Shown here one piece after another: positions 16,541-23,894 of a stretch of 39,079 bases of DNA. Origin of the DNA: Sphingomonas_R sp036387535 (GTDB taxonomy: Bacteria; Pseudomonadota; Alphaproteobacteria; Sphingomonadales; Sphingomonadaceae); contig NZ_DASVTO010000005.1 of the NCBI RefSeq assembly GCF_036387535.1, positions 1 to 39,079 of the forward strand, in the 5' to 3' direction. Numbering within the stretch: position 1 is the first letter of the stretch; every line of letters begins with the position of its first letter. The notes beneath the pieces were generated by a model, which was not told the DNA's origin, did no database searches, and saw only the letters and a list, made by a program, of their open reading frames with translations. Position numbers and translations under genes: made by a program.

Positions 16541-17599
16541 TCAGGCGGCGTCGAAGATCTTTCCCCACGCGCGCACCGGGCGGTCCTTCCACAGGCCGCG
16601 ATGATAGGCGTCCGACGCCAGCAGCGGCATGACCGATCCGGCTTCCGCGAACACCATCTGTTCGATGCCCGTGTTCACCTTGCCCCAGCTCGCCGCTTCC
16701 TGCAGCGTCGATGAGGAACAGGCACCGTCGCGGACATCGGCCACGGTGATCTGCACCGCATATTTGTGCACCTGAACATCGTCATGCCCCAGGATCTCGG
16801 CGCATACGACGGTATCCTGAATGAAGTTCTTCGGCACGCCGCCGCCGATCATCAGCAGGCCGGTGGTGCCCGCCTTGATCTTGATGTCGGTCAGCTCGCG
16901 GAAATCGGCAATCGCATCCAGCACCATATAGGGCTTGCCCGCCTTCACGCTGTCGACCTGATGCTTGACCAGGCCGAATCCGGCCGAGCTGTCGACGAAC
17001 GCCGGGCAGAAGATCGGCACGTCATGCTCATAGGCGAGCTTGACGAGGCTGTTCTCCTTCTTGCCATGCTCGACCAGATATTTGCCCATCTCGCGAATGA
17101 ACGCGCGCGAGCTATAGGGGCGCGGTTCCAGCGTCTCGGCGATCTCGAAGATCGTGTGGTCGACATGCTGCAACTGTTCTTCGTCGATATAGGTGTCGTA
17201 GATCCGGTCGATCAGCAGCGAGCGCAGCGTGTCGTCATCGGGCACTTCCAGCGCCTGATAATGTTTGTGACCCAGGCCTTCGAAGAAATCCATGTCGACG
17301 ATCGACGCGCCGGTCGCGACGATCCCGTCGACCATGTTGTTGCGCACCAGTTCGGCATACAGGTCCATGCAGCCGCCGGCGCTGGTCGATCCCGCGATCA
17401 CCAGGAAGATCGTGCAATCCCGATCCGCCAGCATCTGGTTGTAGATGTCGGTCGCCCGGCCGAGATCGCGGCTCGTGAACGACATCTTCTTCATCGCGTC
17501 CACGATCGGGCGCGCGTCGAAGCTCTTGATGTCGATATGCTCGACCTGGGTGGACAGCAGTTCCGCCTTGCGGGTGTCGTTGATCTTGGTGTCGGTCAT
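16541..17599 (-). CDS. Deoxyhypusine synthase-like protein, probable homospermidine synthase
   Basis: This 352-residue NAD-dependent aminobutyl transferase belongs to the deoxyhypusine synthase family. Bacteria lack eIF5A, so bacterial members act on free polyamines; homospermidine formation is the best-supported role known for this group. The family's active-site lysine is retained as K307 in A-A-S-W-G-K, as are the NAD-site glycines (S-T-S-A-G-G, G-A-S-I-V-D-M-D) and the segment I-G-G-G-V-P-K-N. The start at 17599 is chosen because the upstream frame runs through an intergenic inverted repeat. The ornithine decarboxylase gene lies upstream on the same strand, so putrescine made there is the likely substrate. 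Homospermidine is a chemotaxonomic marker of Sphingomonas sensu stricto. A guanidino-type substrate cannot be excluded. Confidence 0.88.
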   Translation of the reverse strand: MTDTKINDTRKAELLSTQVEHIDIKSFDARPIVDAMKKMSFTSRDLGRATDIYNQMLADRDCTIFLVIAGSTSAGGCMDLYAELVRNNMVDGIVATGASIVDMDFFEGLGHKHYQALEVPDDDTLRSLLIDRIYDTYIDEEQLQHVDHTIFEIAETLEPRPYSSRAFIREMGKYLVEHGKKENSLVKLAYEHDVPIFCPAFVDSSAGFGLVKHQVDSVKAGKPYMVLDAIADFRELTDIKIKAGTTGLLMIGGGVPKNFIQDTVVCAEILGHDDVQVHKYAVQITVADVRDGACSSSTLQEAASWGKVNTGIEQMVFAEAGSVMPLLASDAYHRGLWKDRPVRAWGKIFDAA

Positions 17600-17616
17600 G
17601 GCTTCTTCTCGCTTCT

Positions 17617-17722
17617 TCCCCTCCCGCAAGGCGGCAGGGGCTAGGGGTGGGCGCATGCGGCCCACGATCACGGTCTTGGGAACGGGACGACCCACACCCG
17701 CCCCCTCCGGCAAGGGAGGGGA
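17617..17722. repeat. Imperfect inverted repeat between polyamine genes
   Basis: Two arms of about 35 bases (17617-17652 and 17688-17722) are related as imperfect inverted repeats. Both end in TCCCCTCCC when read inward from either side and share a GGGGTGGG-like inner part. The element fills the gap between the ODC stop and the DHS-like gene start. It looks like a REP/MITE-type intergenic element and may form an RNA hairpin in the joint transcript. Confidence 0.55.
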
Positions 17723-17746
17723 TCAGGTCGGTCTAACCCGCTTTGA

Positions 17747-18934
17747 TTACAGCGTAACGACGTTCGACGCGACGATCACGTCCTCATCCTCGCCGTATAC
17801 GCTGGCCATCGGCTCATCGGTCACGACGACATTCTCGCCGGCGGTAAAGCCGTTGAACCCCGTCCGCATCGCGCAGCCATAGGCCCCCAGCATCCCGATC
17901 TCGATATAGTCGCCGGCCTTGGTGTCGCCCGGCAGCATGAACGGACCGACCATATGATCCATGTCGTCACAGGTCGGGCCGTAAAAACTGAAACCGAGAT
18001 CCTTGGTAGTCGACACCGTATCGCGCAGCAATTCGGTCGGAAACCGCCAGGCGACATGCGCCGCATCGAACAACGCGCCATAGGCACCGTCGTTGATGAA
18101 CAGTTCGTCGCCGCGGCGCTTCTCCACCCGCACCAGCAAGCTGGCATATTCCGCACACAAGGCACGGCCGGGTTCGCACCACAATTCTGCGGAATAGCTG
18201 ATCGGCAGGCTCTCGAACGACTGCTTGATCGCATCGAAATAGGCCCCCAGCGGCGGCGGGGTCATGCCGGGATAGGCCGACGGAAAACCGCCGCCGACGT
18301 CGATCACGTCGACCGTGACCGCCGCACCGACGATCGCCGCGCGGACCCGGCCCATCGCCTGGATATAGGCCGCCGGGCTCATCGCCTGCGATCCGACATG
18401 GAAGCAGATACCCAGCGCGTCCGCCACCTGCCGCGTCGCCAGCAGCAACGGCGCGGCATCACGCGGTTCGACGCCGAACTTGGATGCCAGGCTGAGCTTG
18501 CTGTGATCCGACGACACCCGCAACCGGACACAGAGCGTCAGGTCGGTCGCATCATTGGTCGCGCGGCAGATCTTTTCCAGTTCCTCCAGCGAGTCGAGCG
18601 AAAAGGTCCTGACGCCGTGAACGGCATAGGCCTCCGCAATCGCCTCCTCCGCCTTGACCGGGTGCATGAAGCACAGGGTGGCCTCGGGCAGCGTCCGCGC
18701 GACCAGGCGCACCTCCGCAATCGACGCGACGTCGTAATGCGTGATGCCGCTTTCCCATAGGATCCGCAGCAGATCCGGCGACGGGTTCGCCTTTACCGCA
18801 TACATCGACCGGCCCTGGAACTTCTCGACGAAGAACCGGGCCGCGCGCCGTGCAGCGTGCGGACGAAGAAGCGTGACCGGCTGAACCGGACGAAGGGCGG
18901 TTGCTAGCCCCAGCGCGCTATGATGCTTGTGCAA
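17747..18934 (-). CDS. Ornithine decarboxylase (alanine racemase fold)
   Basis: This 395-residue PLP enzyme makes putrescine from ornithine, and possibly cadaverine from lysine, in the cytoplasm. It is of the eukaryote-like group IV fold: a PLP barrel with the Schiff-base lysine K48 in M-Y-A-V-K-A-N, a G-G-G-F-P loop binding the PLP phosphate, E-P-G-R-A, and then the C-terminal domain with the catalytic cysteine C322 in G-P-T-C-D-D-M-D. The start is assigned to TTG at 18934: it gives the family N-terminus (x-H-K-H-H-S-A-L) and has GGAGG nine bases upstream, whereas the upstream frame from 18991 is unlike the family. A good promoter candidate lies about 75 bases upstream. The DHS-like gene follows. 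Confidence 0.92.
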   Translation of the reverse strand: MHKHHSALGLATALRPVQPVTLLRPHAARRAARFFVEKFQGRSMYAVKANPSPDLLRILWESGITHYDVASIAEVRLVARTLPEATLCFMHPVKAEEAIAEAYAVHGVRTFSLDSLEELEKICRATNDATDLTLCVRLRVSSDHSKLSLASKFGVEPRDAAPLLLATRQVADALGICFHVGSQAMSPAAYIQAMGRVRAAIVGAAVTVDVIDVGGGFPSAYPGMTPPPLGAYFDAIKQSFESLPISYSAELWCEPGRALCAEYASLLVRVEKRRGDELFINDGAYGALFDAAHVAWRFPTELLRDTVSTTKDLGFSFYGPTCDDMDHMVGPFMLPGDTKAGDYIEIGMLGAYGCAMRTGFNGFTAGENVVVTDEPMASVYGEDEDVIVASNVVTL

Positions 18935-19717
18935 TTCAAGGGACCTCCAGTGGTCGTTCCGACAAAAGCTGCCTTGCGGTGGAAGTCCCATGGGGCAGCG
19001 GACGCGTTACATAGGAACCCTGCCCCCCCCTGTAAAGTTGCAATCGAAACCGATCGTCGATGATCGGGCGATCCCGCGACGAAGGGAGCGCACCCACCGA
19101 CGAACCCCGCATTTCCAGGATTTTTGCGGCATTGCGGCAACAATGCGATCACGCCCGACTGCCCGATCGACCGCCGCGGATCCCGTCGCACGTTAACCAT
19201 TGGCCGACGCCGCGCCGACTCATTCCCGGCGTACCGCCCCTCGAAAAGCGGTATGGGGAGTCACGTGTCGTCCGACGCGACCGCGATGGCTTGCGCTCGC
19301 CCCTCGGCCATAGTCCAGCCGCCCGAACCGGTGCTTGTCGCATATGCCGGTGCGATGCGGCGCCAATGGCTCATGTCGTCATCGGATGAACCACGCAGCG
19401 GCTACCCAGTCCCACCAATGCCGATCATAGCAATCTGCCGCCGGACGAAGGTCGCGGTTCCAGCAGCCGCGCCGTCCGCCACCGGCCATCCCGCCGGAAC
19501 GCAGCGCCGTTCGTCCGCCCGCCTTCAGTCCCTCCATTGGAAAGGCCCGATCGCTGCAAATCGCCAAGGCGGATCAGGCGACCATCCGTTGCACACCCGT
19601 CGGTCATCACCCACGTCGACGGATCACCTGGGTGATCAGCCGACCCCGGACCACTGGGCCGGATGGCCGTCAGGGCTCAAGGATCGCAGGCCGCGACCCA
19701 TGGCAGTGATCGAACGG
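18935..19717. other. Long intergenic region between the ODC gene and recA
   Basis: About 780 bases here lack a convincing gene. Open frames on both strands exist, but they show no Shine-Dalgarno, no family resemblance and irregular composition; the plus-strand frame from 19124 only continues as an antisense shadow of recA. The first 100 bases hold the ODC leader and promoter. A 7-bp palindrome (GATCACC/GGTGATC, 19622-19637) lies near the recA end. The middle (19100-19600) may be decayed coding sequence or an unrecognised RNA. Confidence 0.5.
19008..19036 (-). promoter_or_regulatory. Candidate sigma-70 promoter of the ODC gene with G8 spacer
   Basis: On the minus strand, TTTACA (19031-19036) and TATGTA (19008-19013) are separated by exactly 17 bases, close to the -35 and -10 consensus at ideal spacing. 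The spacer begins with eight consecutive G. Transcription would start near 19000, giving a leader of about 65 bases with the GGAGG Shine-Dalgarno close to its 3' end, just before the TTG start. Confidence 0.5.
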
Positions 19718-19750
19718 AAAACGGGCGCCGGCTTCATCTGCCGACGCCCG
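19718..19750 (-). terminator. Rho-independent terminator of recA
   Basis: Immediately after the recA stop, the minus strand forms a hairpin with stem CGGGCG/CGCCCG continued by a second CGGC/GCCG block across one mismatch, and a 7-base loop. TTTT follows directly. Position, stem strength and T run all fit an intrinsic terminator. Confidence 0.75.
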
Positions 19751-19753
19751 CAT

Positions 19754-20818
19754 TCAATCCTCGACCGGACCGGTCATCATCTGTTCGGCGACCCCGGCTG
19801 CGTTGGCGCGGATAGCCTTCTCCAGCCGTTCGGCAATCTCGGGATTCTCGCGCAGATAGGTCTTGGAATTCTCGCGGCCCTGCCCGATCCGGATCGAGTC
19901 ATAGCTGAACCATGCGCCCGATTTCTCGACCAGCCCAGCCTTGACGCCGATATCGAGCAGTTCGCCGTTCTTGGACACGCCCTCGCCGTACATGATGTCG
20001 AATTCGACCTGCTTGAACGGCGGCGCGACCTTGTTCTTGACCACCTTCACCCGCGTGGCGTTGCCGACGATCTCGTCGCGATCCTTGATCTGCCCGGTCC
20101 GCCGAATGTCGAGACGAACCGAGGCATAGAATTTCAGCGCGTTGCCGCCCGTCGTCGTCTCGGGCGAACCATACATCACGCCAATCTTCATGCGGATCTG
20201 GTTGATGAAGATCACCAGCGTCTTCGACCGGCTGATCGATCCGGTGATCTTGCGCAGCGCCTGGCTCATCAATCGCGCCTGCAGGCCGACATGGCTGTCG
20301 CCCATTTCGCCCTCGATCTCCGCCCGCGGCACCAGGGCCGCGACCGAATCGACCACCAGCACATCGATCGCATTGGACCGGATCAGCGTGTCGGTGATCT
20401 CCAGCGCCTGTTCGCCCGTGTCCGGCTGCGACACGATCAGCTCGTTGGTGTCGACGCCCAGCTTTTTGGCATAGCTCGGATCCAGCGCATGCTCCGCATC
20501 GACAAATGCCGCAGTGCCGCCCAGCTTCTGCGCTTCCGCGATCACATGCAGCGCCAATGTGGTCTTGCCCGATGATTCCGGGCCGTAAATCTCCACGATC
20601 CGCCCGCGCGGCAGACCGCCGATGCCGAGCGCGATATCCAGCCCCAGCGAGCCCGTGGAAATGGATTCAATCTCGACCGCTTCCTTGCTGCCCAGCTTCA
20701 TGGCCGAGCCCTTGCCGAATGCGCGATCGATCTGCGCCAGCGCGGCTTCGAGCGCCTTCTGCCTGTCCATGTCGGCCTTTTCCTTTTCGGATCCGATGAG
20801 CTTCAATTGAGCCGCCAT
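19754..20818 (-). CDS. recA: Recombinase RecA
   Basis: RecA forms filaments on single-stranded DNA, carries out strand exchange and triggers LexA self-cleavage. The product is 354 residues from the ATG at 20818, which has GAGAGG as Shine-Dalgarno; a TTG at 20839 would add seven residues and is less likely. Walker A is G-P-E-S-S-G-K-T-T. Further landmarks are the Q-P-D-T-G-E-Q-A-L-E-I segment, the L2/DNA-binding region ending in T-T-G-G-N-A-L-K-F-Y-A-S and a short acidic tail (G-P-V-E-D). The gene has its own SOS box and terminator, so it is a single-gene unit despite the same-strand genes upstream. Confidence 0.98.
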   Translation of the reverse strand: MAAQLKLIGSEKEKADMDRQKALEAALAQIDRAFGKGSAMKLGSKEAVEIESISTGSLGLDIALGIGGLPRGRIVEIYGPESSGKTTLALHVIAEAQKLGGTAAFVDAEHALDPSYAKKLGVDTNELIVSQPDTGEQALEITDTLIRSNAIDVLVVDSVAALVPRAEIEGEMGDSHVGLQARLMSQALRKITGSISRSKTLVIFINQIRMKIGVMYGSPETTTGGNALKFYASVRLDIRRTGQIKDRDEIVGNATRVKVVKNKVAPPFKQVEFDIMYGEGVSKNGELLDIGVKAGLVEKSGAWFSYDSIRIGQGRENSKTYLRENPEIAERLEKAIRANAAGVAEQMMTGPVED

Positions 20819-20884
20819 GATGTCGATCCTCTCGTCCAAGGTCCAGTCCGTGTAGGATTGGCATGTACGCGCTTTGTTCTAAGA

Positions 20885-20899
20885 GAACAAGTGTGGAAC
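20885..20899 (-). promoter_or_regulatory. LexA operator (alphaproteobacterial SOS box)
   Basis: The minus strand carries GTTC-N7-GTTC (GTTC CACACTT GTTC), exactly the direct-repeat SOS box known from alphaproteobacteria, about 65-80 bases before the recA start. The adjoining 13-bp stretch 20876-20888 is also an inverted GTTC/GAAC pair. TTGTTC within the box could serve as the -35 hexamer, with TACATG 17 bases further on, so LexA would block polymerase binding. Confidence 0.85.
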
Positions 20900-20924
20900 G
20901 AACAATTTGGTAGAGAGCGCCGTG

Positions 20925-21284
20925 TCAAGCAAGACAGGCGGCCTGCAACGCACTTTCCACGCGGTCCATCGTAAACGGTTTCGGCAGGGTCGGCGCCGCG
21001 GCATGGCGTTCCGGCGGCGGTTCGATCATCCCGCCCGTGGCGATCACGAACGCGATGCCGCGATCGGCCAGCGCGTCGGCCACGGCCCATGACGGCTCCC
21101 CGCCGCGCAGGTGGACGTCCAGGATAGCGACGTCGAACGGTGTTCCACCGATATGGTCGAGCGCGGTTGCGACGGTGTCGGCGCTTCCCGCGACATTATG
21201 TCCCAGGGCGTCGACGAAATCTTCGAGCATCATCGCGATCAGCGGCTCGTCTTCTACGATTAGAACGGAAAGAGGCTCGGTCAT
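20925..21284 (-). CDS. Single-domain response regulator
   Basis: This 119-residue stand-alone receiver has the acidic pair E-D-E at residues 10-13, the phospho-aspartate in V-A-I-L-D-V-H-L-R-G-G, a switch threonine in V-I-A-T-G-G and the conserved lysine in L-P-K-P-F. There is no output domain, so it probably acts through protein contacts or in a phosphorelay. The L-D-V-x-L-x-G-x...A-T-G-G wording resembles the receivers often found with HWE or hybrid kinases in alphaproteobacteria rather than DivK or CpdR. It lies between recA and cckA on the same strand. Which kinase phosphorylates it is unknown; CckA is one candidate by position only. Confidence 0.88.
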   Translation of the reverse strand: MTEPLSVLIVEDEPLIAMMLEDFVDALGHNVAGSADTVATALDHIGGTPFDVAILDVHLRGGEPSWAVADALADRGIAFVIATGGMIEPPPERHAAAPTLPKPFTMDRVESALQAACLA

Positions 21285-21383
21285 GGCTCGGCTTTAAAGC
21301 GGGAAGGGCCGCTGCGATAGTGGCTTGGCGGCCACTCTGTGACAGCAATGGTTAAGCGAAATCAAGATGCTGGTGCGATCCCG

Positions 21384-23810
21384 CTATTTCGTCCGCACCA
21401 GCGCGGCACCCAGCGCGTCGCGCGCCGCCTGACCCAGCTGCTGGACGGAGAAGGGTTTCGGCAGGAACGCGACATTGTCGATCGCAATCGACCGCCGCAG
21501 CTGTTCCTCGGCATAGCCCGACATGAACAGCACCGGAAGCTGCGGCAGCTGTTCCCGTGCGTGGCGGACCATCGTCGGGCCATCCATGGTGGGCATGACC
21601 ACGTCGGTGACCAGCAGGTCGATCGTCACCGGCTCCGCATTGCCGGCGCCCCATTCGCCAATGCCCAGCATTTCCAGCGCGAGTTCACCGTTGGACGCGG
21701 TCAGCACGCGGTATCCCTGCCGCACCAGCGCACGTTCCGCGACGGCGCGCACCATGTCCTCATCCTCGACCAGCAGGATGGTTCCGGTGCCCCAGACTTC
21801 CGACGGCATTTCCTTCGGCGGCGGCAACGCGACTTCGGCTTTCGAATCCGCCTGATGCACCGGAAGGTAGATGACGAAGCTCGTCCCCTGCCCCATCTGC
21901 GAATCCGCGAAGATGAAGCCGCCGGACTGCTTGACGATGCCGTACACGGTCGAGAGGCCCAGGCCGGTGCCCTTGCCGACCTCCTTGGTGGTGTAGAACG
22001 GTTCGAACACCTTGCCCAGCACCTCCGGCGGAATGCCGGTGCCGGTGTCGGTGACGCTGAGCGCGGTATAGTCGCCGACCGGCAGCACGTCGGATCGCAG
22101 ATCGCGGACCTGCGCCGCGGTGACGCCGTAGGTCTGGAGCGTCAGCGTGCCGCCCCCCGGCATCGCGTCGCGCGCATTCACCGCCAGGTTGACGATCACC
22201 TGCTCCAGCTGGCCCGGATCCGCCCGCACCGCGCCCAGTCCGCGACCATGCTTCACCTGCAACGTCACGGTTTCACCCAGCAAGCGTTTCAGCAGATTGG
22301 AGATTTCGGAAATGACATCGGGCAGCTGCAGGACCTGCGGCCGCAGCGTCTGCTGACGCGAAAACGCCAGGAGCTGGCGGGTCAGGCCGGCGGCGCGGTT
22401 GGAATTATGCTTGATCTGCTGGATGTCGTCATAATCGCTGTCGCCCGGCGTATGGCGCATCATCATCAGGTCGCAATGCCCGATGATCGCCGTCAGAATG
22501 TTGTTGAAATCATGCGCGACGCCGCCGGCAAGCTGGCCCACCGCCTGCATCTTCGTCGCCTGCGCCACCTGCCGCTTCAACTTGGACTCTTCGGTGCTGT
22601 CCTTCAGACTGAGCAGAACCGATGCGTCGCCCAGCCCGCGCGCGGTCGCGATGGTCAGCGATACCGGTTCCTCCGGCCGGTGCCGCAGCCGTATCGAAAG
22701 GTCGCCCGAATGTTGCCGCCCCGATCCGAACCGCCGCACCGCGTCCGATACGGCTCCCTTGTCCTCCTTCACCACCAGATCGCTCGGATAGACCACCGCA
22801 TGGCCCGGCTGAAGGCCTGCCGCCCGCTCGAACGCGGCATTGACGAACAGCAACCGGCCATCACGCTCCGCCAGGGCCAGCCCCAGCGGCAGCATCGCAA
22901 GCAGATTATGGATATGGACCGCCGCCGCCGCAGCACTGGGCGCGGGCAATCCCGCGCCGGGGCTCTCGTCCAGGATCAGGAACAGGCTGGTGTCGCGGTC
23001 ATGATCGATCGGCACCTGGACCAGGCGCAGCGGATCGATCTCGTCGCCGTCCGCGGCGAAGCGGATGCGGTCATCCGGTCCGCGCCGCAACAGATCGGTC
23101 AGCAACCGGCCGGTCGCATCCGCATCGACCGCGTCCAGCGCGCGAGCGGACAGCACGCGGTTCGCGCCGAGCAATCGCCCGTCGCGGTCCACCAACGCCG
23201 CCATCACGCCCGCGGCCCCCATCTGCCGACCCGGATCGCCGGTCACCAGCGTCAGCAGGTCGCGGGCGGGATCGTGGACATGATGCGGATGAAACCGCCA
23301 GACCAGATGGTCTTCGGCCTGGCCCGCCCTGGCCACGCGTGCGGAAAGTTGCTGCTCCGCCGTCTGCAACGCCGTCACGTCAGCCGACCCGTCGCGCCAC
23401 GCGGCGCGGCCGCCGGCTGCCAGCCGCGAAGCGCCATCACCCTCAAACGCAATGGCGGACGGCGCCGGCAACCCGCCGAACCATGCTTCATAGGCGTGAT
23501 TCGCACAGAGCAGGCGTCCGTCACGGTCGGTGACGGCAATCGCATCCCCGTCATGCTCGATCGCGGCAAAGGTCAGCGACCAGTCGACCAGCGGCGTGCC
23601 CGCGAGCGTCGATTGCCGGCGGACGGCGCGTGTGAACCAGACCAGCGCGGTCAGCGTCAGCACCGTCGCCAGGAACAGCGTCGCGACCAGTGGCGCTCCG
23701 GCCATCCACCCGATCGCCGCCGCGCTGACGACCCCCGCCAGGACCACGCAGATCAGGGCAAGGCGCGTGATCGGATCGATACCAGCGGGCGTTTCGGGGG
23801 AGGAGGACAT
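21384..23810 (-). CDS. cckA: Cell cycle hybrid histidine kinase CckA
   Basis: CckA is the membrane kinase/phosphatase that drives the ChpT-CtrA phosphorelay in alphaproteobacteria. The 808-residue protein has two N-terminal membrane helices (about 16-63), two or three PAS-like sensor regions up to about 420, HisKA with H433 in A-V-G-Q-L-A-G-G-V-A-H-D-F-N-N-I-L, an ATPase domain (N box near 545, G-K-G-T-G-L-G-L-S-T-V-Y-G-I-V-K-Q-S) and a C-terminal receiver with D736 in V-T-D-V-V-M-P-T-M-D-G and the F-M-S-G-Y-A-E ending typical of CckA. Its core resembles Caulobacter CckA closely, and the recA-side neighbourhood agrees. The start has a G-rich Shine-Dalgarno. Of the two hybrid kinases in the window, this one alone is membrane-bound. 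Confidence 0.88.
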   Translation of the reverse strand: MSSSPETPAGIDPITRLALICVVLAGVVSAAAIGWMAGAPLVATLFLATVLTLTALVWFTRAVRRQSTLAGTPLVDWSLTFAAIEHDGDAIAVTDRDGRLLCANHAYEAWFGGLPAPSAIAFEGDGASRLAAGGRAAWRDGSADVTALQTAEQQLSARVARAGQAEDHLVWRFHPHHVHDPARDLLTLVTGDPGRQMGAAGVMAALVDRDGRLLGANRVLSARALDAVDADATGRLLTDLLRRGPDDRIRFAADGDEIDPLRLVQVPIDHDRDTSLFLILDESPGAGLPAPSAAAAAVHIHNLLAMLPLGLALAERDGRLLFVNAAFERAAGLQPGHAVVYPSDLVVKEDKGAVSDAVRRFGSGRQHSGDLSIRLRHRPEEPVSLTIATARGLGDASVLLSLKDSTEESKLKRQVAQATKMQAVGQLAGGVAHDFNNILTAIIGHCDLMMMRHTPGDSDYDDIQQIKHNSNRAAGLTRQLLAFSRQQTLRPQVLQLPDVISEISNLLKRLLGETVTLQVKHGRGLGAVRADPGQLEQVIVNLAVNARDAMPGGGTLTLQTYGVTAAQVRDLRSDVLPVGDYTALSVTDTGTGIPPEVLGKVFEPFYTTKEVGKGTGLGLSTVYGIVKQSGGFIFADSQMGQGTSFVIYLPVHQADSKAEVALPPPKEMPSEVWGTGTILLVEDEDMVRAVAERALVRQGYRVLTASNGELALEMLGIGEWGAGNAEPVTIDLLVTDVVMPTMDGPTMVRHAREQLPQLPVLFMSGYAEEQLRRSIAIDNVAFLPKPFSVQQLGQAARDALGAALVRTK

Positions 23811-23894
23811 GATCGCCCCCTTTCGTCCCGCCGGGGGGCAAGCGTCAAGCCGAAGCCGCCGCCTGACCGCCCGACATGGACGTCTTCGACAACG

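Noticed and set aside
19124..20575. 483-codon plus-strand open frame covering the intergenic region and recA antisense
   Set aside because: Most of it mirrors recA; the part outside recA has no family resemblance and no ribosome site.
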